The position numbers were made by a program, and so were the translations under genes. A DNA stretch of 64,000 bases from Shewanella sp. VB17 (GTDB taxonomy: Bacteria; Pseudomonadota; Gammaproteobacteria; Enterobacterales; Shewanellaceae), in the NCBI RefSeq assembly GCF_013248905.1, contig NZ_JABRVS010000001.1, forward strand, positions 3,720,001-3,784,000, in the 5' to 3' direction. Under the pieces are notes generated by a model, which did no database searches, had not been told where the DNA came from, and saw nothing but the letters and a program-made list of their open reading frames with translations. The number at the start of each line of letters is the position of its first letter. Within the stretch, counting starts at the first letter, position 1. Positions 46,885-56,384 of this stretch are shown here, piece after piece.

Positions 46885-47451
46885 TCATTTGAACACCTTC
46901 TTCCTACCCGTTAACTAACATGATACTTGTAGAGCTGTATTATTATTTTTACCTGTTTTAGCTCTATTCGTATTGCCACCGTTTCTTTTGCAAATATTGG
47001 TACATTTTAAATGAGTGCTTTCGACACACATCTCCCTCTAAAATGGCTAGATACACAGTAAGGTCATTAGTCGTTGTAAGGCTAGAGAAGAATAACTAGG
47101 GTATAAATTCACGAAACCCATAACACTGTCTGTTTCTGCATCGATCGACAATTTATCATCTACCATTTCGATTAACCACAGTATTAAACTGGCCAAAAAT
47201 CTAGCAATGACAACATGATTTTACTTATTATATAGTGGTCAAAGTATTAACTCGCGAAGAAAAAAGAGGCACTCTCAATCTTCACTTTCGTTAACCAATA
47301 ATCCTGACACTGTGTGTGGGGGTAAAGTGTAGGAAGAGATCCCAACCTCAGGTTACTTTGATCAACAAGCGTACATTTTCCATGTAGATCTCCAAGAGAA
47401 ATGCGACTGCGCGTGGCTTAATTTTATTTATTATAATCCGTTTATCAGGTT
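46885..47451. other. Gene-poor region between convergent chemoreceptor and kinase genes
   Basis: This is 567 bases with several short frames but no ribosome sites, family motifs or strong hairpins. I see nothing supportable in it. Confidence 0.4.
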
Positions 47452-48651
47452 TTATGATTTCAGAGCGCTAGGCAAAGTGAGTATTAATTTGGCACCATCG
47501 ACATAATCTTTGTCTAAGGCTAAGTTACCTTGCTGTTTACGTGCAAAATCGCCACATAAACTTAACCCTAAACCATGCCCTGATTCACCTTGAGTACCAC
47601 ACATACTCGCAACACAGTCACAAAAAAGCTCGTCTTTAATTTCTAACGGTATACCTTGTCCTGTATCTGTGATGATAAACTGAACCTTACCATCAATGGA
47701 TACTGTTTCAATATAGATATGGCCCTGCTCTGGCGTGTATTTAACGGCGTTTGCCAATAAATTACGAATAATGGTTTTAGTTAAGTTAGCATCAGCCATA
47801 GCAACGATATCTTCATTGATACTGTGTTTAATATTGAGTTTTTTTAATGCAAAGCTTTCTTCCATTAAGTCCAAAGTTTCGATAATAAGTGGGTGCAGAC
47901 TCATGGCTTTTACCTCCACCTGAACAGCCCCTAATTGATTACGGGACCATTGTAAAATTTCGTCTAATAATTGATACACTTTTAATGATGCCTCTAAAAT
48001 ACCATCCGCCATTTGAGCTAAACGTTCAGGATTAAGTGTGTCTGCTTTTTTATATAGCATTTTTGATAAACCCAAAATGCCGTTAAAAGGGGAACGTAAA
48101 TCATGAGACATAACGGCAAATATCTGTTGTTGATCTTTTTGCATCCGCTGTAAGTGACGATTATGCAGCCTCAATTCTAATTGACTGATCACTTGCTTTG
48201 CTAGAATATTTAATGCCAATTGTTGTTTTTCATCCAATTTTTTAGGCACGGTATCAATCACACATAGTGTGCCAATGGGCATGCCGCTTGTACTCACTAG
48301 AGGGGCTCCAGCATAAAAGCGAATATCAGGCCCTCCTAAAACGAGAGGATTATCAGCAAAGCGTTCATCTTCTAATGCGTCAGGTACTTCAAATACCTGA
48401 TCTTGCAAAATAGCATGGGAACAAAAAGCGATTTCCCTTGGCGTTTCGGGAGCATCGATACCGACACGGGATTTAAACCACTGACGATCTTTATCAACAA
48501 GGGAGATAAGAGAAATAGATGTACCGCAAATAGCACTGGCAAGCTGAGTCAATTCATCTAAGGCTTTTTCGTCTTCAGTATCTAATACTTCATAACGCAG
48601 TAACTCTTCTATACGTTGTGTTTCTTGAGGATGTAGATCTGCACTTATCAT
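47452..48651 (-). CDS. GAF-domain sensor histidine kinase
   Basis: This 399-residue cytoplasmic kinase starts at ATG 48651 (a TTG three codons earlier is possible). An N-terminal GAF domain spans about 17-155 (LDELTQLASAICGTSISLIS, GAPLVSTSGMPIGTLCVID). The HisKA helix has FAVMSHDLRSPFNGILG with the phospho-accepting His183, and the ATPase domain has NLLANAVKYTPE (N box), ITDTGQGIP (G1) and GHGLGLSLC (G2). There is no membrane segment and no adjacent response regulator, so its partner is elsewhere. Confidence 0.92.
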   Translation of the reverse strand: MISADLHPQETQRIEELLRYEVLDTEDEKALDELTQLASAICGTSISLISLVDKDRQWFKSRVGIDAPETPREIAFCSHAILQDQVFEVPDALEDERFADNPLVLGGPDIRFYAGAPLVSTSGMPIGTLCVIDTVPKKLDEKQQLALNILAKQVISQLELRLHNRHLQRMQKDQQQIFAVMSHDLRSPFNGILGLSKMLYKKADTLNPERLAQMADGILEASLKVYQLLDEILQWSRNQLGAVQVEVKAMSLHPLIIETLDLMEESFALKKLNIKHSINEDIVAMADANLTKTIIRNLLANAVKYTPEQGHIYIETVSIDGKVQFIITDTGQGIPLEIKDELFCDCVASMCGTQGESGHGLGLSLCGDFARKQQGNLALDKDYVDGAKLILTLPSALKS

Positions 48652-48862
48652 AATGCTCAAATTCTTAAGATTAATTAACTAAGCTTAGACGAAATCAACT
48701 ATCAATACAGGCGAGTAACAAATTTAAGCCGTTAAAGCGCATTGATACCCCATATTGCTTGAATCCAACATAAAGTAAGACATTAAATAAAGTGAATAAC
48801 CTTTCCGGTCTCCTCTTTTGCACTAAACTAATATTACTTTACAAAAAAAATTGAGTGTTTGC

Positions 48863-49621
48863 ATGAGAATTACATTATTGATCAAAACCTTATTTTTAGC
48901 TGGTGTCGGTGTCTTAGCGACTCCATTAACAACGGCTGCTGAACTTGATCAACTCAATTTCATCACAGAATCTTACCCTCCTTATAATTTCGAAAGCAAC
49001 GGAGAGATAAAAGGCATTGCGGTTGATTTACTTCTGGCTGCAGCTAAACAGTCTTCATCCTCACTTAGCGCAAAAAAAATCAGCCTTCTACCATGGCCCA
49101 AAGCTTATAAAATGGCAAGAATGGGACCAGAGATCGTCTTGTTTTCAATCACTAGAACTGACGAGAGAGAAGATAAATTTAGCTGGGTCGGCCCCATCAT
49201 GCCTACGCGCATAATTTTGCTCGCTAAAAAAAGTGATTCAATTGTCATCAATTCACCCGATGATATGAATAAGTACACCATTGGCGCTATACCTAATGAC
49301 ATTGGTGAACTACTGGTTAAAGAAAGCGGCGTTAAAAGCTCAGATATCACACATATTGCCACCGCAGAGTCACTAGCAAAAATGCTCGCCACAGACGGAA
49401 TAAAACTATGGGCATATGAAGAGAACGTCGCACGCTGGATCATAAAACAAGCAGGTCTAGACAATAATGATTTCGAGTCCGTTTACACCTTAAAAGACAG
49501 TGAACTTTATTATGCCTTCAGCAAAGATGTCGATAAAAGTATTCAAGAAGTCCTGCAGAAATCCATCGACGATGTTAAAGCATCAGGTCTGTTCGATAAA
49601 ATAAAAGCGGACTATCTATAA
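48863..49621 (+). CDS. Periplasmic amino-acid-type solute-binding protein (SBP family 3)
   Basis: This 252-residue protein has a signal peptide (MRITLLIKTLFLAGVGVLAT... ending TTAAEL). The family 3 start LNFITESYPPYNFESNGEIK with GIAVDLLLA is followed by a mid-segment KISLLPWPKAYKMA, typical of the Shewanella/Vibrio subgroup of stand-alone binding proteins lacking permease genes. No ABC transporter genes are adjacent, so transport is not shown and a sensing role is possible. The ATG at 48863 is preferred over a TTG at 48851. Confidence 0.88.
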   Translation: MRITLLIKTLFLAGVGVLATPLTTAAELDQLNFITESYPPYNFESNGEIKGIAVDLLLAAAKQSSSSLSAKKISLLPWPKAYKMARMGPEIVLFSITRTDEREDKFSWVGPIMPTRIILLAKKSDSIVINSPDDMNKYTIGAIPNDIGELLVKESGVKSSDITHIATAESLAKMLATDGIKLWAYEENVARWIIKQAGLDNNDFESVYTLKDSELYYAFSKDVDKSIQEVLQKSIDDVKASGLFDKIKADYL

Positions 49622-50213
49622 ACCTGATCACCTAGCATTTAACTTACGCCAAGCGTGCCTCCGACCTTGAAAAATACCGCCACTAATGGTGGTGGTTGTA
49701 AGAGATGCACTAAGGGAGATGAATTATCAGGAAATGATTCCATTCTTAGTAATGAGAATACCCAAAGTTAATTAACAATGACCGTCTGATTGATGACGGC
49801 ATTCAGGCTTTTCTCGATACCATTAATGTCGCGTTTCAGGCAATAACGTCGAATGTTACACGGCACATACCGATACGCAAGAATGCGCCTGATTCAACTC
49901 AAAGCCGATTATCATATAATCGGCTTAATCCTGAGTCGATTCGGCATCGATAAGAATTCTTCGAGATGAAGTCATCATCGCTGCAAGCTAAAACTTGTAA
50001 GCCCGCCTCTTACTTTAACAAGAAAATCAGCACTATCGCTTAAAGCGAAAAGAGTCCGTCAATAAACACGTGACGATAGGCAATAGCTAACAGCAGCAAT
50101 TATTGTGGGTGGCACTGTTATTATGTTCTAGAACACGGCATGTACGACTTTTTCCTAACCAGTTAACTAAAACGGTAAACTATTGCCGTTAAGATCAATT
50201 GCTACTTTGAAAC
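49622..50213. other. Gene-poor region with hairpin
   Basis: This is 592 bases with no intact gene. A strong hairpin lies at 49902-49926. The rest has scattered stops in all frames and no family resemblance I can name. Confidence 0.4.
49902..49926. terminator. Hairpin
   Basis: AAGCCGATTAT and ATAATCGGCTT form an 11-base perfect stem around CAT. No T run follows, so a termination role is uncertain. Confidence 0.4.
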
Positions 50214-50747
50214 CTATTGCTCAAGTTTTTTCCGTTGTTGCTCATTTATTTCTATAAAATCTTTTAACATTTGTTCTTTTTGTTGCTGTAATAGCTCTAT
50301 TTGTTCCGCTTTTTGTTCCTGACTCAAATTTTTATCATTTGCTATTTCTGCAATTTTTGCTTCAATCTCTTCTAGTTTTTTTCTGTCGATACCAGTGTGT
50401 TTATCTAAAATCGCTTGCATCGCATCTTGTAGAGAATAACGCTCTTTTGATCCAGACTTGCTCTCATCGGTTGATGAAGTCGCCTCCTTATTAACAGTTT
50501 CATGCTGGTCATACTGACGAATTTTATCTGAAGCCAACTGTCCATAAGTATTAGCGGTCTGCAATGTCACAGTCTCTTGGCTACGCTTTGCCGCAGAAGA
50601 CAGTGTCACGGTATCCTGATGACAATTATCAAGTTCATTCATTGTCACTCGAGATGGATTGGGTTGCTGAGCTGCTGATGCACCCACATTATTCTCTGTT
50701 TTAACTACTACCCCTAAATATCTAATATCGTTATTAAGTAGTATCAT
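50214..50747 (-). CDS. Hypothetical coiled-coil protein
   Basis: This 177-residue protein has no signal peptide or membrane helix. Residues about 45-70 are Thr/Ser-rich (DTVTLSSAAKRSQETVTLQ), residues 85-105 are Ser/Glu/Lys-rich, and residues about 120-175 form a strongly charged coiled coil (KKLEEIEAKIAEIANDKN, then QKAEQIELLQQQKEQMLKDF). I recognise no domain. The DTVTLS pattern recurs in small unknown Shewanella proteins. It is a single gene. Confidence 0.65.
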   Translation of the reverse strand: MILLNNDIRYLGVVVKTENNVGASAAQQPNPSRVTMNELDNCHQDTVTLSSAAKRSQETVTLQTANTYGQLASDKIRQYDQHETVNKEATSSTDESKSGSKERYSLQDAMQAILDKHTGIDRKKLEEIEAKIAEIANDKNLSQEQKAEQIELLQQQKEQMLKDFIEINEQQRKKLEQ

Positions 50748-51085
50748 TTTACAAAGTCTTCCTTGATTATATAATTTTCTGCCACCTTCTTATTGCAGAG
50801 CAATTATTGAGCCAAAAACAAACATTTACAAGGCCACTCATTCTTATTTCTCTTTATTAAGGAGCAACAGATCTTTCAGATTCTATATCCTGCAACTCTA
50901 CATCATTTACGCCTTATTGACTTCATATTGATGAGTGGTGCCTAGATATGGCTATTAAGACCTAAAATATGTACTCTACAGCTCAGAATTAAACAGCTGA
51001 AATACCGAACTTAAGCTCTGTTACCATTTGAATCTAAAGATTATTGTTTTACGTAATAGAGCTGAAAGGGTTAACCAAGCCATAT
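50748..51085. other. Intergenic region left of the IS110 element
   Basis: This is 338 bases of AT-rich sequence with no gene or strong repeat on either strand, ending at the left inverted repeat of the insertion element. Confidence 0.35.
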
Positions 51086-52598
51086 ATGGACGCTCCCGGT
51101 TAGTCAAGCTAATACCTGCCTAACCAAGGTATTTTTAACCTCAGTTATCTACTTTCCTGCTACTAATCTCGTTGTCATTTGATGTGACTCTTTTCCGCTA
51201 AAAGCGGTTGTACTGCCATATATACGGGCTTAACAAGTCTTTTTTAAAAGGAAATGCGCCCCAAATGAAATCCGTACCCTTGCGCCTGTTAAAATTTAAA
51301 CACCCATACGGATTATGTTTACTGCATATCCTTGGCCTGTTCTGGCTGACATTGGTTGGACTGAGCCATTACTTCATCGTTTACCACAACCTTGATTAGT
51401 TTTTAATGTGCTACCTTGCCGCTCTTATCACCCAGACGGGCTAAAAACCCTTGGCCTGACCGAGCTTGGCAAGATAGCTACAACACTTTTAACATGTGCC
51501 ATGATAGCCACCATATTGAGCCTCATATGGGCTCTGTTTTTGAAGTAAAATCCATATCAGTCTTGCCAAACGATGTGCTGTTGCCACAACGGTACAGCAT
51601 ATGCTTTTTCGACCCCTCAGCTGATTTATCCACATGTTTAAATCATCTTGTTTTTTACTCGCATGACTGACGACTGTCCTTGCTCCATGGATCAATTGTT
51701 TACGTAAATAGCAATTACCTCTCTTGCTGATCTTACCGTTGACACTCTTATTACCTGAAGCAAATTGTTTCAGGGGTTAACCCTAGCCACACTGCGAGCT
51801 CTTTTTGGGCTGTTAAAGGCTTGGCCACCACCAATTGAGGCTGCAAATGCCGAAGCGATGATTGGCCCAACACCAGGGATTGTTAATAAAATTCTCCCAT
51901 TAGGATCTCGCTTAACAATTTGCTTTATCAATGAGTTAATTCGATCAAGGCGCTGGTTGAGCGTTTGATATTCATCCCAAAAGTCATTGGCCATTAATTT
52001 TATCATTGGTCGCTGATGCTCATCACTCATAATTTCCCACATGGCTCTTTCAAATGCGCTGTAGCCTTGAGGAAAACTGAGGCCAAAATCAACAAATACA
52101 CCTCGAACTTGGTTAGTACAGGCCGTTTTTTTGTTTAACAAGGCGCTCTCTGATCCGGTGAAGCATTAATACTTCTTGCTGTTCCTCCGTTTTCACAGGT
52201 ACAAAACGGATGTGAGGTCTGAAACTCGCTTCAAAAATAGCTAATACATCGTTTTTATCGTTCTTATTACCTCGAACAAATGGGGTCACATGTTGTGCTG
52301 GTATTAATTTAACGTTGTGCCCCATGGCAAGGAATTTCCGCCCCCAATAATGAGCTGAATAGCACGCTTCAAATATGACATCGCAAGCGGGTTGCTGCAG
52401 CATGAACTCAGCCAGTTGGGCTCGATTAAGCCGTTTATTGAAGACTGACTTTGCATGCTCATCCATACCAAGTACTTGGAAGACATTCTTTGCAAGATCG
52501 ATAGCAATAGTGGTAACTTTCATAGTGGACGCTCCTTAATGTAACTGAATGGTGAAACATCAGTTTGGCGCATTGACGCCGAATTAGGGAGCGTCCAT
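51086..52598 (-). mobile_element. Decayed IS110-family insertion sequence
   Basis: ATGGACGCTCCC (51086-51097) and GGGAGCGTCCAT (52587-52598) are perfect 12-base inverted repeats bounding about 1.5 kb. A third related copy, GGACGCTCC, lies at about 52528-52536, just before the transposase start. Inside is a broken IS110-type transposase. Subterminal inverted repeats and this size fit the IS1111 subgroup. About 390 bases between the transposase end and the left repeat hold no gene. Confidence 0.8.
51489..52523 (-). pseudogene. IS110-family transposase, frameshifted
   Basis: The N-terminal DEDD part starts at 52523: TTIAIDLAKNVFQVLGMDEH, later DVIFEACYSAHYWGR and GNKNDKNDVLAIFEA, all typical of IS110. 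The frame shifts near 52120-52140, continues with the helical linker and TIPGVGPIIASAFAASIGG (Transposase_20), shifts again near 51770-51780, and continues QFASGNKSVNGKISKRGNCY with LIHGARTVVSHA to the end near 51489. At least two frameshifts make it inactive. Confidence 0.85.
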
Positions 52599-52839
52599 CT
52601 AATCACCCATAGTTAAAATAAGATAGATCCCTCCTTTATCACCTACAAAAAAAGATATGTCCCGACTTTCTCTACAACAAAGGCTCACTTCCTCATTTAG
52701 GAAATAACAACGACGTCAACGTTATTGGCCGGGCAAGTTTTCTGCTGCAATCCAAATTTTCCGCAAAACGCGGTGTATATTTTATTCTCGTATTTCGTAG
52801 TATACTCATCTTTAAAATTAGTTTTATGGGATATTTGAT

Positions 52840-53010
52840 ATGAATGCAAAAATAGAATCTTATGGAGTGGAGGCCGTTAACAGACCTAAAGTTAAAGCCA
52901 CAAAGAAACTTGATCTTTCAGGGGTTCATGGCCAACAAATAATCAAGTCTGAAACCAAGTTAGCTTTAAGAACCCATCGAAAGACATTCGAAAAACTGGC
53001 TGATATGTAA
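52840..53010 (+). CDS. Small hypothetical protein (56 aa)
   Basis: The ATG at 52840 opens a 56-codon frame ending TAA at 53010: MNAKIESYGVEAVNRPKV, then KLDLSGVHGQQIIKSETKLA and THRKTFEKLADM. It is basic, has a GGGATATTT ribosome-site-like stretch, and a TATACT -10-like hexamer about 35 bases upstream. It looks like an antitoxin or small DNA-binding protein by size and charge, but no motif supports this. It lies between the IS110 element and the exported operon. Confidence 0.55.
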   Translation: MNAKIESYGVEAVNRPKVKATKKLDLSGVHGQQIIKSETKLALRTHRKTFEKLADM

Positions 53011-53052
53011 TTGAAGAGGTATAGTTAATTTGGCCACTACGCTGCAGAATTA

Positions 53053-53940
53053 TCATTTAATTGAAATGCTTTCTAGTGTTTTAAATTGCTCATTGGATAA
53101 TTTACCTTTTTCGAAGGACTTTCTCAGAAACTTTAACTCCTCTTTATATACTAACACCGACTCGTTATCGCTATTTTCTTCTAGTATTTTTTTTATGTTC
53201 ATATTTAGGGTAACCATAAGATCAAGATCATTGGTCTCCACACCAGATACCCCGTTTTGTTGCGCCCATTCGTTTAATCTGACGTTAGCGAGTGTAATCG
53301 TGAGACCACTATACTTATTAGCTTTAGAAGATTCATTTGAGTTGACAGCTTCAAACGAATAATCTTGGAAAATTTTTCTCATCTTGATGGCACTAAAAGA
53401 ACCCGCGGGCTTTTTAAGTAATGAAGTCATCTTGTCTGTATATTGATCAATCGTAATCGATGCTTGACCATTGAGTATAGAAGCTGCACTCTCCCCGAAA
53501 ACATAATTAACGTCTGAGTTGAATTTTAAAGCAATCAAGGTTTTTTCTATAAAAGTTGCCGAAGCAGGTTTCGGTGTCACTTCACAGTGGAAAATCCTCA
53601 CCTTCGCTGGCGTCATCCTTCCAAATTCGTTAGGTGCTTGTATGGCAATCTCATAATGGCTGGATAAAGGACTGTTTCTTTCACAGTTATTTACTATGCA
53701 AGTCATTTCGCCATTATCATCGGATATTCCTTCACACTCTAAATCCGAAGAGTGACCTCTTCCTATCGGCTTTATTTCCAAAAGCTTGGCACCCGGTAAC
53801 GGCGTAGTTGAATCATTTTCCACGTACAGTCTTAAGGTATTAACCTTGAATATGGTTGGGTCTACAGTGCCCTCATTGGCATTAACACAATTTATTAAAC
53901 CTGTACAACAAACAAGTATCAATAAAACTGAAACTCTCAT
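53053..53940 (-). CDS. Exported protein of unknown function
   Basis: This 295-residue product has a signal peptide (MRVSVLLILVCCTGLINCVNAN). Residues about 30-120 look like a beta-sandwich resembling the carboxypeptidase regulatory domain (PLPGAKLLEI, then ISDDNGEMTCIV), with four cysteines that could form disulphides. The C-terminal half is more helical (SAIKMRKIFQDYSFE, LVYKEELKFLRKSFEKGK). I do not recognise the family. It overlaps the upstream gene by 4 bases, so the pair acts together. Confidence 0.75.
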   Translation of the reverse strand: MRVSVLLILVCCTGLINCVNANEGTVDPTIFKVNTLRLYVENDSTTPLPGAKLLEIKPIGRGHSSDLECEGISDDNGEMTCIVNNCERNSPLSSHYEIAIQAPNEFGRMTPAKVRIFHCEVTPKPASATFIEKTLIALKFNSDVNYVFGESAASILNGQASITIDQYTDKMTSLLKKPAGSFSAIKMRKIFQDYSFEAVNSNESSKANKYSGLTITLANVRLNEWAQQNGVSGVETNDLDLMVTLNMNIKKILEENSDNESVLVYKEELKFLRKSFEKGKLSNEQFKTLESISIK

Positions 53941-54536
53941 AATTTAGCCCTTATTAGTACAATTGAGATATATAGAACAACGACTAAAATAAGGACAAAC
54001 ACAAATCGCCTAGTAGAACTTGCGCCTACTAAAATGTTAAACCAGGTACTCTCTTCTACACGACAGGTTTGAGTGACAGTATCTGTTGGAAACTTCACAA
54101 AAGCACTGACCAATGTATTATCAACAATACTATTTTTTTCTACATATGCGCGAAACGAATAGAGTAAATTCTTTCTAAATGGCTTCAAAGAAACACTGAT
54201 ATTCTTTGTAGCATCGCCTACGGGGGTTTGTGGGGTGTTGGGATGCAATGAGCGGTTATTACTAGACAATTCATGTATATATTTTAACTGAGTGAAAACG
54301 GCTCTATCTGATGAAATTACTAGGTCGGCCGATTCTGGTGGATTGCCCTGCACAAAAAGGTTAATAGTGTAAAACTCTTTATTCTTGTCAGTGGTCAAAC
54401 TTCCCATGTCAACAATGATAGAGCAGGTTTCAAACCAATCGTCAATGATGCTTTTAACCGACTTTTCGCTAGCAGTTAAAAATGGAAATAATATCGCTAA
54501 CAAACCGATACCGATAATTCTGCAAAAGGTTTTCAT
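53937..54536 (-). CDS. Exported protein with C-terminal membrane anchor, unknown function
   Basis: This 199-residue product has a signal peptide (MKTFCRIIGIGLLAILFPFL, then TASEK), a beta-rich periplasmic middle (DLVISSDRAVFTQLKY, SVSLKPFRKNLLYSFRAYVE), and a single C-terminal membrane helix (FVFVLILVVVLYISIVLI) followed by a basic tail. Two cysteines (about 38 and 158) could pair. It has no recognised domain. Its stop overlaps the start of the next exported gene by 4 bases, a tight two-gene operon. Confidence 0.75.
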   Translation of the reverse strand: MKTFCRIIGIGLLAILFPFLTASEKSVKSIIDDWFETCSIIVDMGSLTTDKNKEFYTINLFVQGNPPESADLVISSDRAVFTQLKYIHELSSNNRSLHPNTPQTPVGDATKNISVSLKPFRKNLLYSFRAYVEKNSIVDNTLVSAFVKFPTDTVTQTCRVEESTWFNILVGASSTRRFVFVLILVVVLYISIVLIRAKL

Positions 54537-55292
54537 GCAAGAAATTCCACTTAATCAACTGTTAATCCAGTATAGAAAGTTTTTCAGCTACAAAGCAAAT
54601 GCAAGACAACAAACTAATTAGCCCTCAATTTATATGCTACAGACCTCAGTTCCTAGCATGTAACGGTACTGTCAACTTATCTGAACTCGGCAAAAAAGAG
54701 TGACGAAAGACAGGACAGGCATATTTTTTATCTTTTCTGCAATCCCGTCACATTCAGCCTAGAAATGCACCTACCGCCTTTGATTCTTACATATACAAAA
54801 ACCTTGGATCAATATCAACATATGCTTGTAGTTAGAATATGTCCATAAGCCTTATGGACTGTCTTGGACTTCTTGTGTCAGGATGGTTAGAGGGTTTGCT
54901 AGATAAATAACCAATAAAGCCAAATCGAAGAGACACGTTTACTTGAAACCATCAGGTGTAAGTGAAATCGAGGACTTCTATTTCAGGGCGAAGTTTTACA
55001 AAATAAAACTCTCTGAGCGAGAGATTATGGATATCGAACTGGCACTTTAACAGGGAAGTTGTTTGAAATAGTAGAGCGCCCATGGATGGATTTACAGCGT
55101 GCCGAGAGAGCACTTGCACATCAGCACGCTGCAAGCGATAGCTCCCTATGAAGGTACGGCTTTCACATTCCACCCAACACTCAATAAATCTAACCAACAA
55201 ACATAAAATGTACTATTTTGAAAGATATGGACTTCATTCAAAAGCAATAATCCCCTTGGCAAAAAGTTAGCATTGCTAAGATCTAACCTGAA
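54537..55292. other. Gene-poor region between the exported operon and oleD
   Basis: This is 756 bases without a supportable gene. A minus-strand frame at 54952-55200 (82 codons) lacks a ribosome site and any recognisable motif. No strong terminator after oleD was found. Confidence 0.4.
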
Positions 55293-56378
55293 CTATTTGT
55301 GATTATTAAGATACTTTTTAAGCTCAACCATACCTTGATCAATACTCATGATAGGTGAATAACCGAAATCTTTTTTCGCCGCTGATATATCAAAGTAATG
55401 GCTGGTTGATAGCTGTCTGGCAACAAACCGAGTCATCATCGGCTCCTGCTTTATGTTCAACTGACCATACAGTGTTTCAAGCACAACGCCAACGGCATAG
55501 GCAAGGCCAACAGGCACACGTTTAGTCACTTTAGGCATATCCACACAGGCTAAGATTTTATTGAGCATTTCGGCCATCGTGATCGGCTCATCATTACTGA
55601 GATAATAGGCCTTACCAGCAGCCAATGAGACTGGCTTAAACAACTCCACTGCCGCCAGAATATGAGCATATGCTGCATTGCCGACGTAGATGGTATCAAC
55701 CAGTTTATCCTGTTTTCCCACCAACTTGAGTCTGCCCGCTTTAGCACGCTCTATCACTCGTGGAACCAAGTGAGGATCTTCTGGCCCCCAAATAAGGTGC
55801 GGCCTTAGCGCAACCGTTTTTAACACACTCGTGTTGGCCTCGATCACTAGACGTTCAGCTATCGCTTTGGATTCACCATAAAAATTGAGATACTTATCCG
55901 CATAAGGGGCACTTTCATCGATACCGGACTCGTCCGTTCCAGCAAAGGTCACACTGGGCGTACTGGTGTACACAAGATTGGTGATCGTTAACTGCTGACA
56001 TGCCCAGATAATATTTGCCGCTCCCTCAACATTTGGGGCAAAGTAACTGTGTTTACTGCCCCAAACTCCGGCTTTAGAGGCCACGTGAAATACCAGATCA
56101 CAGTCCGTCATCGCCACTAACACTGATGCTTTATTGGCGATATCACCCTGAACCATATTGACGCCCATGGCCCTAAGCTCTGGATAATCGCCACGAGCAA
56201 AGCCGGTCACTTCAATCCCCACTGCCAATAAACGCTGACAAATAGCCTTACCCAGAAAACCGCCTGCTCCGGTGACAAAAGCACGATTAGCTTTGGTTTT
56301 TAGCCGCCTTAACGCCGCTTGCTCTAAGGGAGCAAAAGCCAATATATCTGAAGCAGATGACTTAGATGTTGCCGACAT
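55293..56378 (-). CDS. oleD: OleD: NAD(P)H-dependent 2-alkyl-3-ketoacid reductase
   Basis: OleD reduces the 2-alkyl-3-ketoacid made by OleA to the beta-hydroxy acid. The 361-residue short-chain dehydrogenase/epimerase-type protein has an N-terminal nucleotide fold (FVTGAGGFLGKAIC near 34-47), VFHVASKAGVWG near 96-107, and the YGESKAIAE active site (Tyr and Lys, near 167-175). It is last in oleA-B-C-D order on the minus strand and starts 6 bases after oleC ends, so they are co-translated. Confidence 0.92.
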   Translation of the reverse strand: MSATSKSSASDILAFAPLEQAALRRLKTKANRAFVTGAGGFLGKAICQRLLAVGIEVTGFARGDYPELRAMGVNMVQGDIANKASVLVAMTDCDLVFHVASKAGVWGSKHSYFAPNVEGAANIIWACQQLTITNLVYTSTPSVTFAGTDESGIDESAPYADKYLNFYGESKAIAERLVIEANTSVLKTVALRPHLIWGPEDPHLVPRVIERAKAGRLKLVGKQDKLVDTIYVGNAAYAHILAAVELFKPVSLAAGKAYYLSNDEPITMAEMLNKILACVDMPKVTKRVPVGLAYAVGVVLETLYGQLNIKQEPMMTRFVARQLSTSHYFDISAAKKDFGYSPIMSIDQGMVELKKYLNNHK

Positions 56379-56384
56379 GAGCGG

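Noticed and set aside
51208..51399. 63-codon plus-strand frame with a hydrophobic stretch
   Set aside because: It lies inside the decayed IS110 element, starts with TTG and has no support.
54952..55200. 82-codon minus-strand frame upstream of oleD
   Set aside because: No ribosome site, no recognisable domain and unlikely composition.
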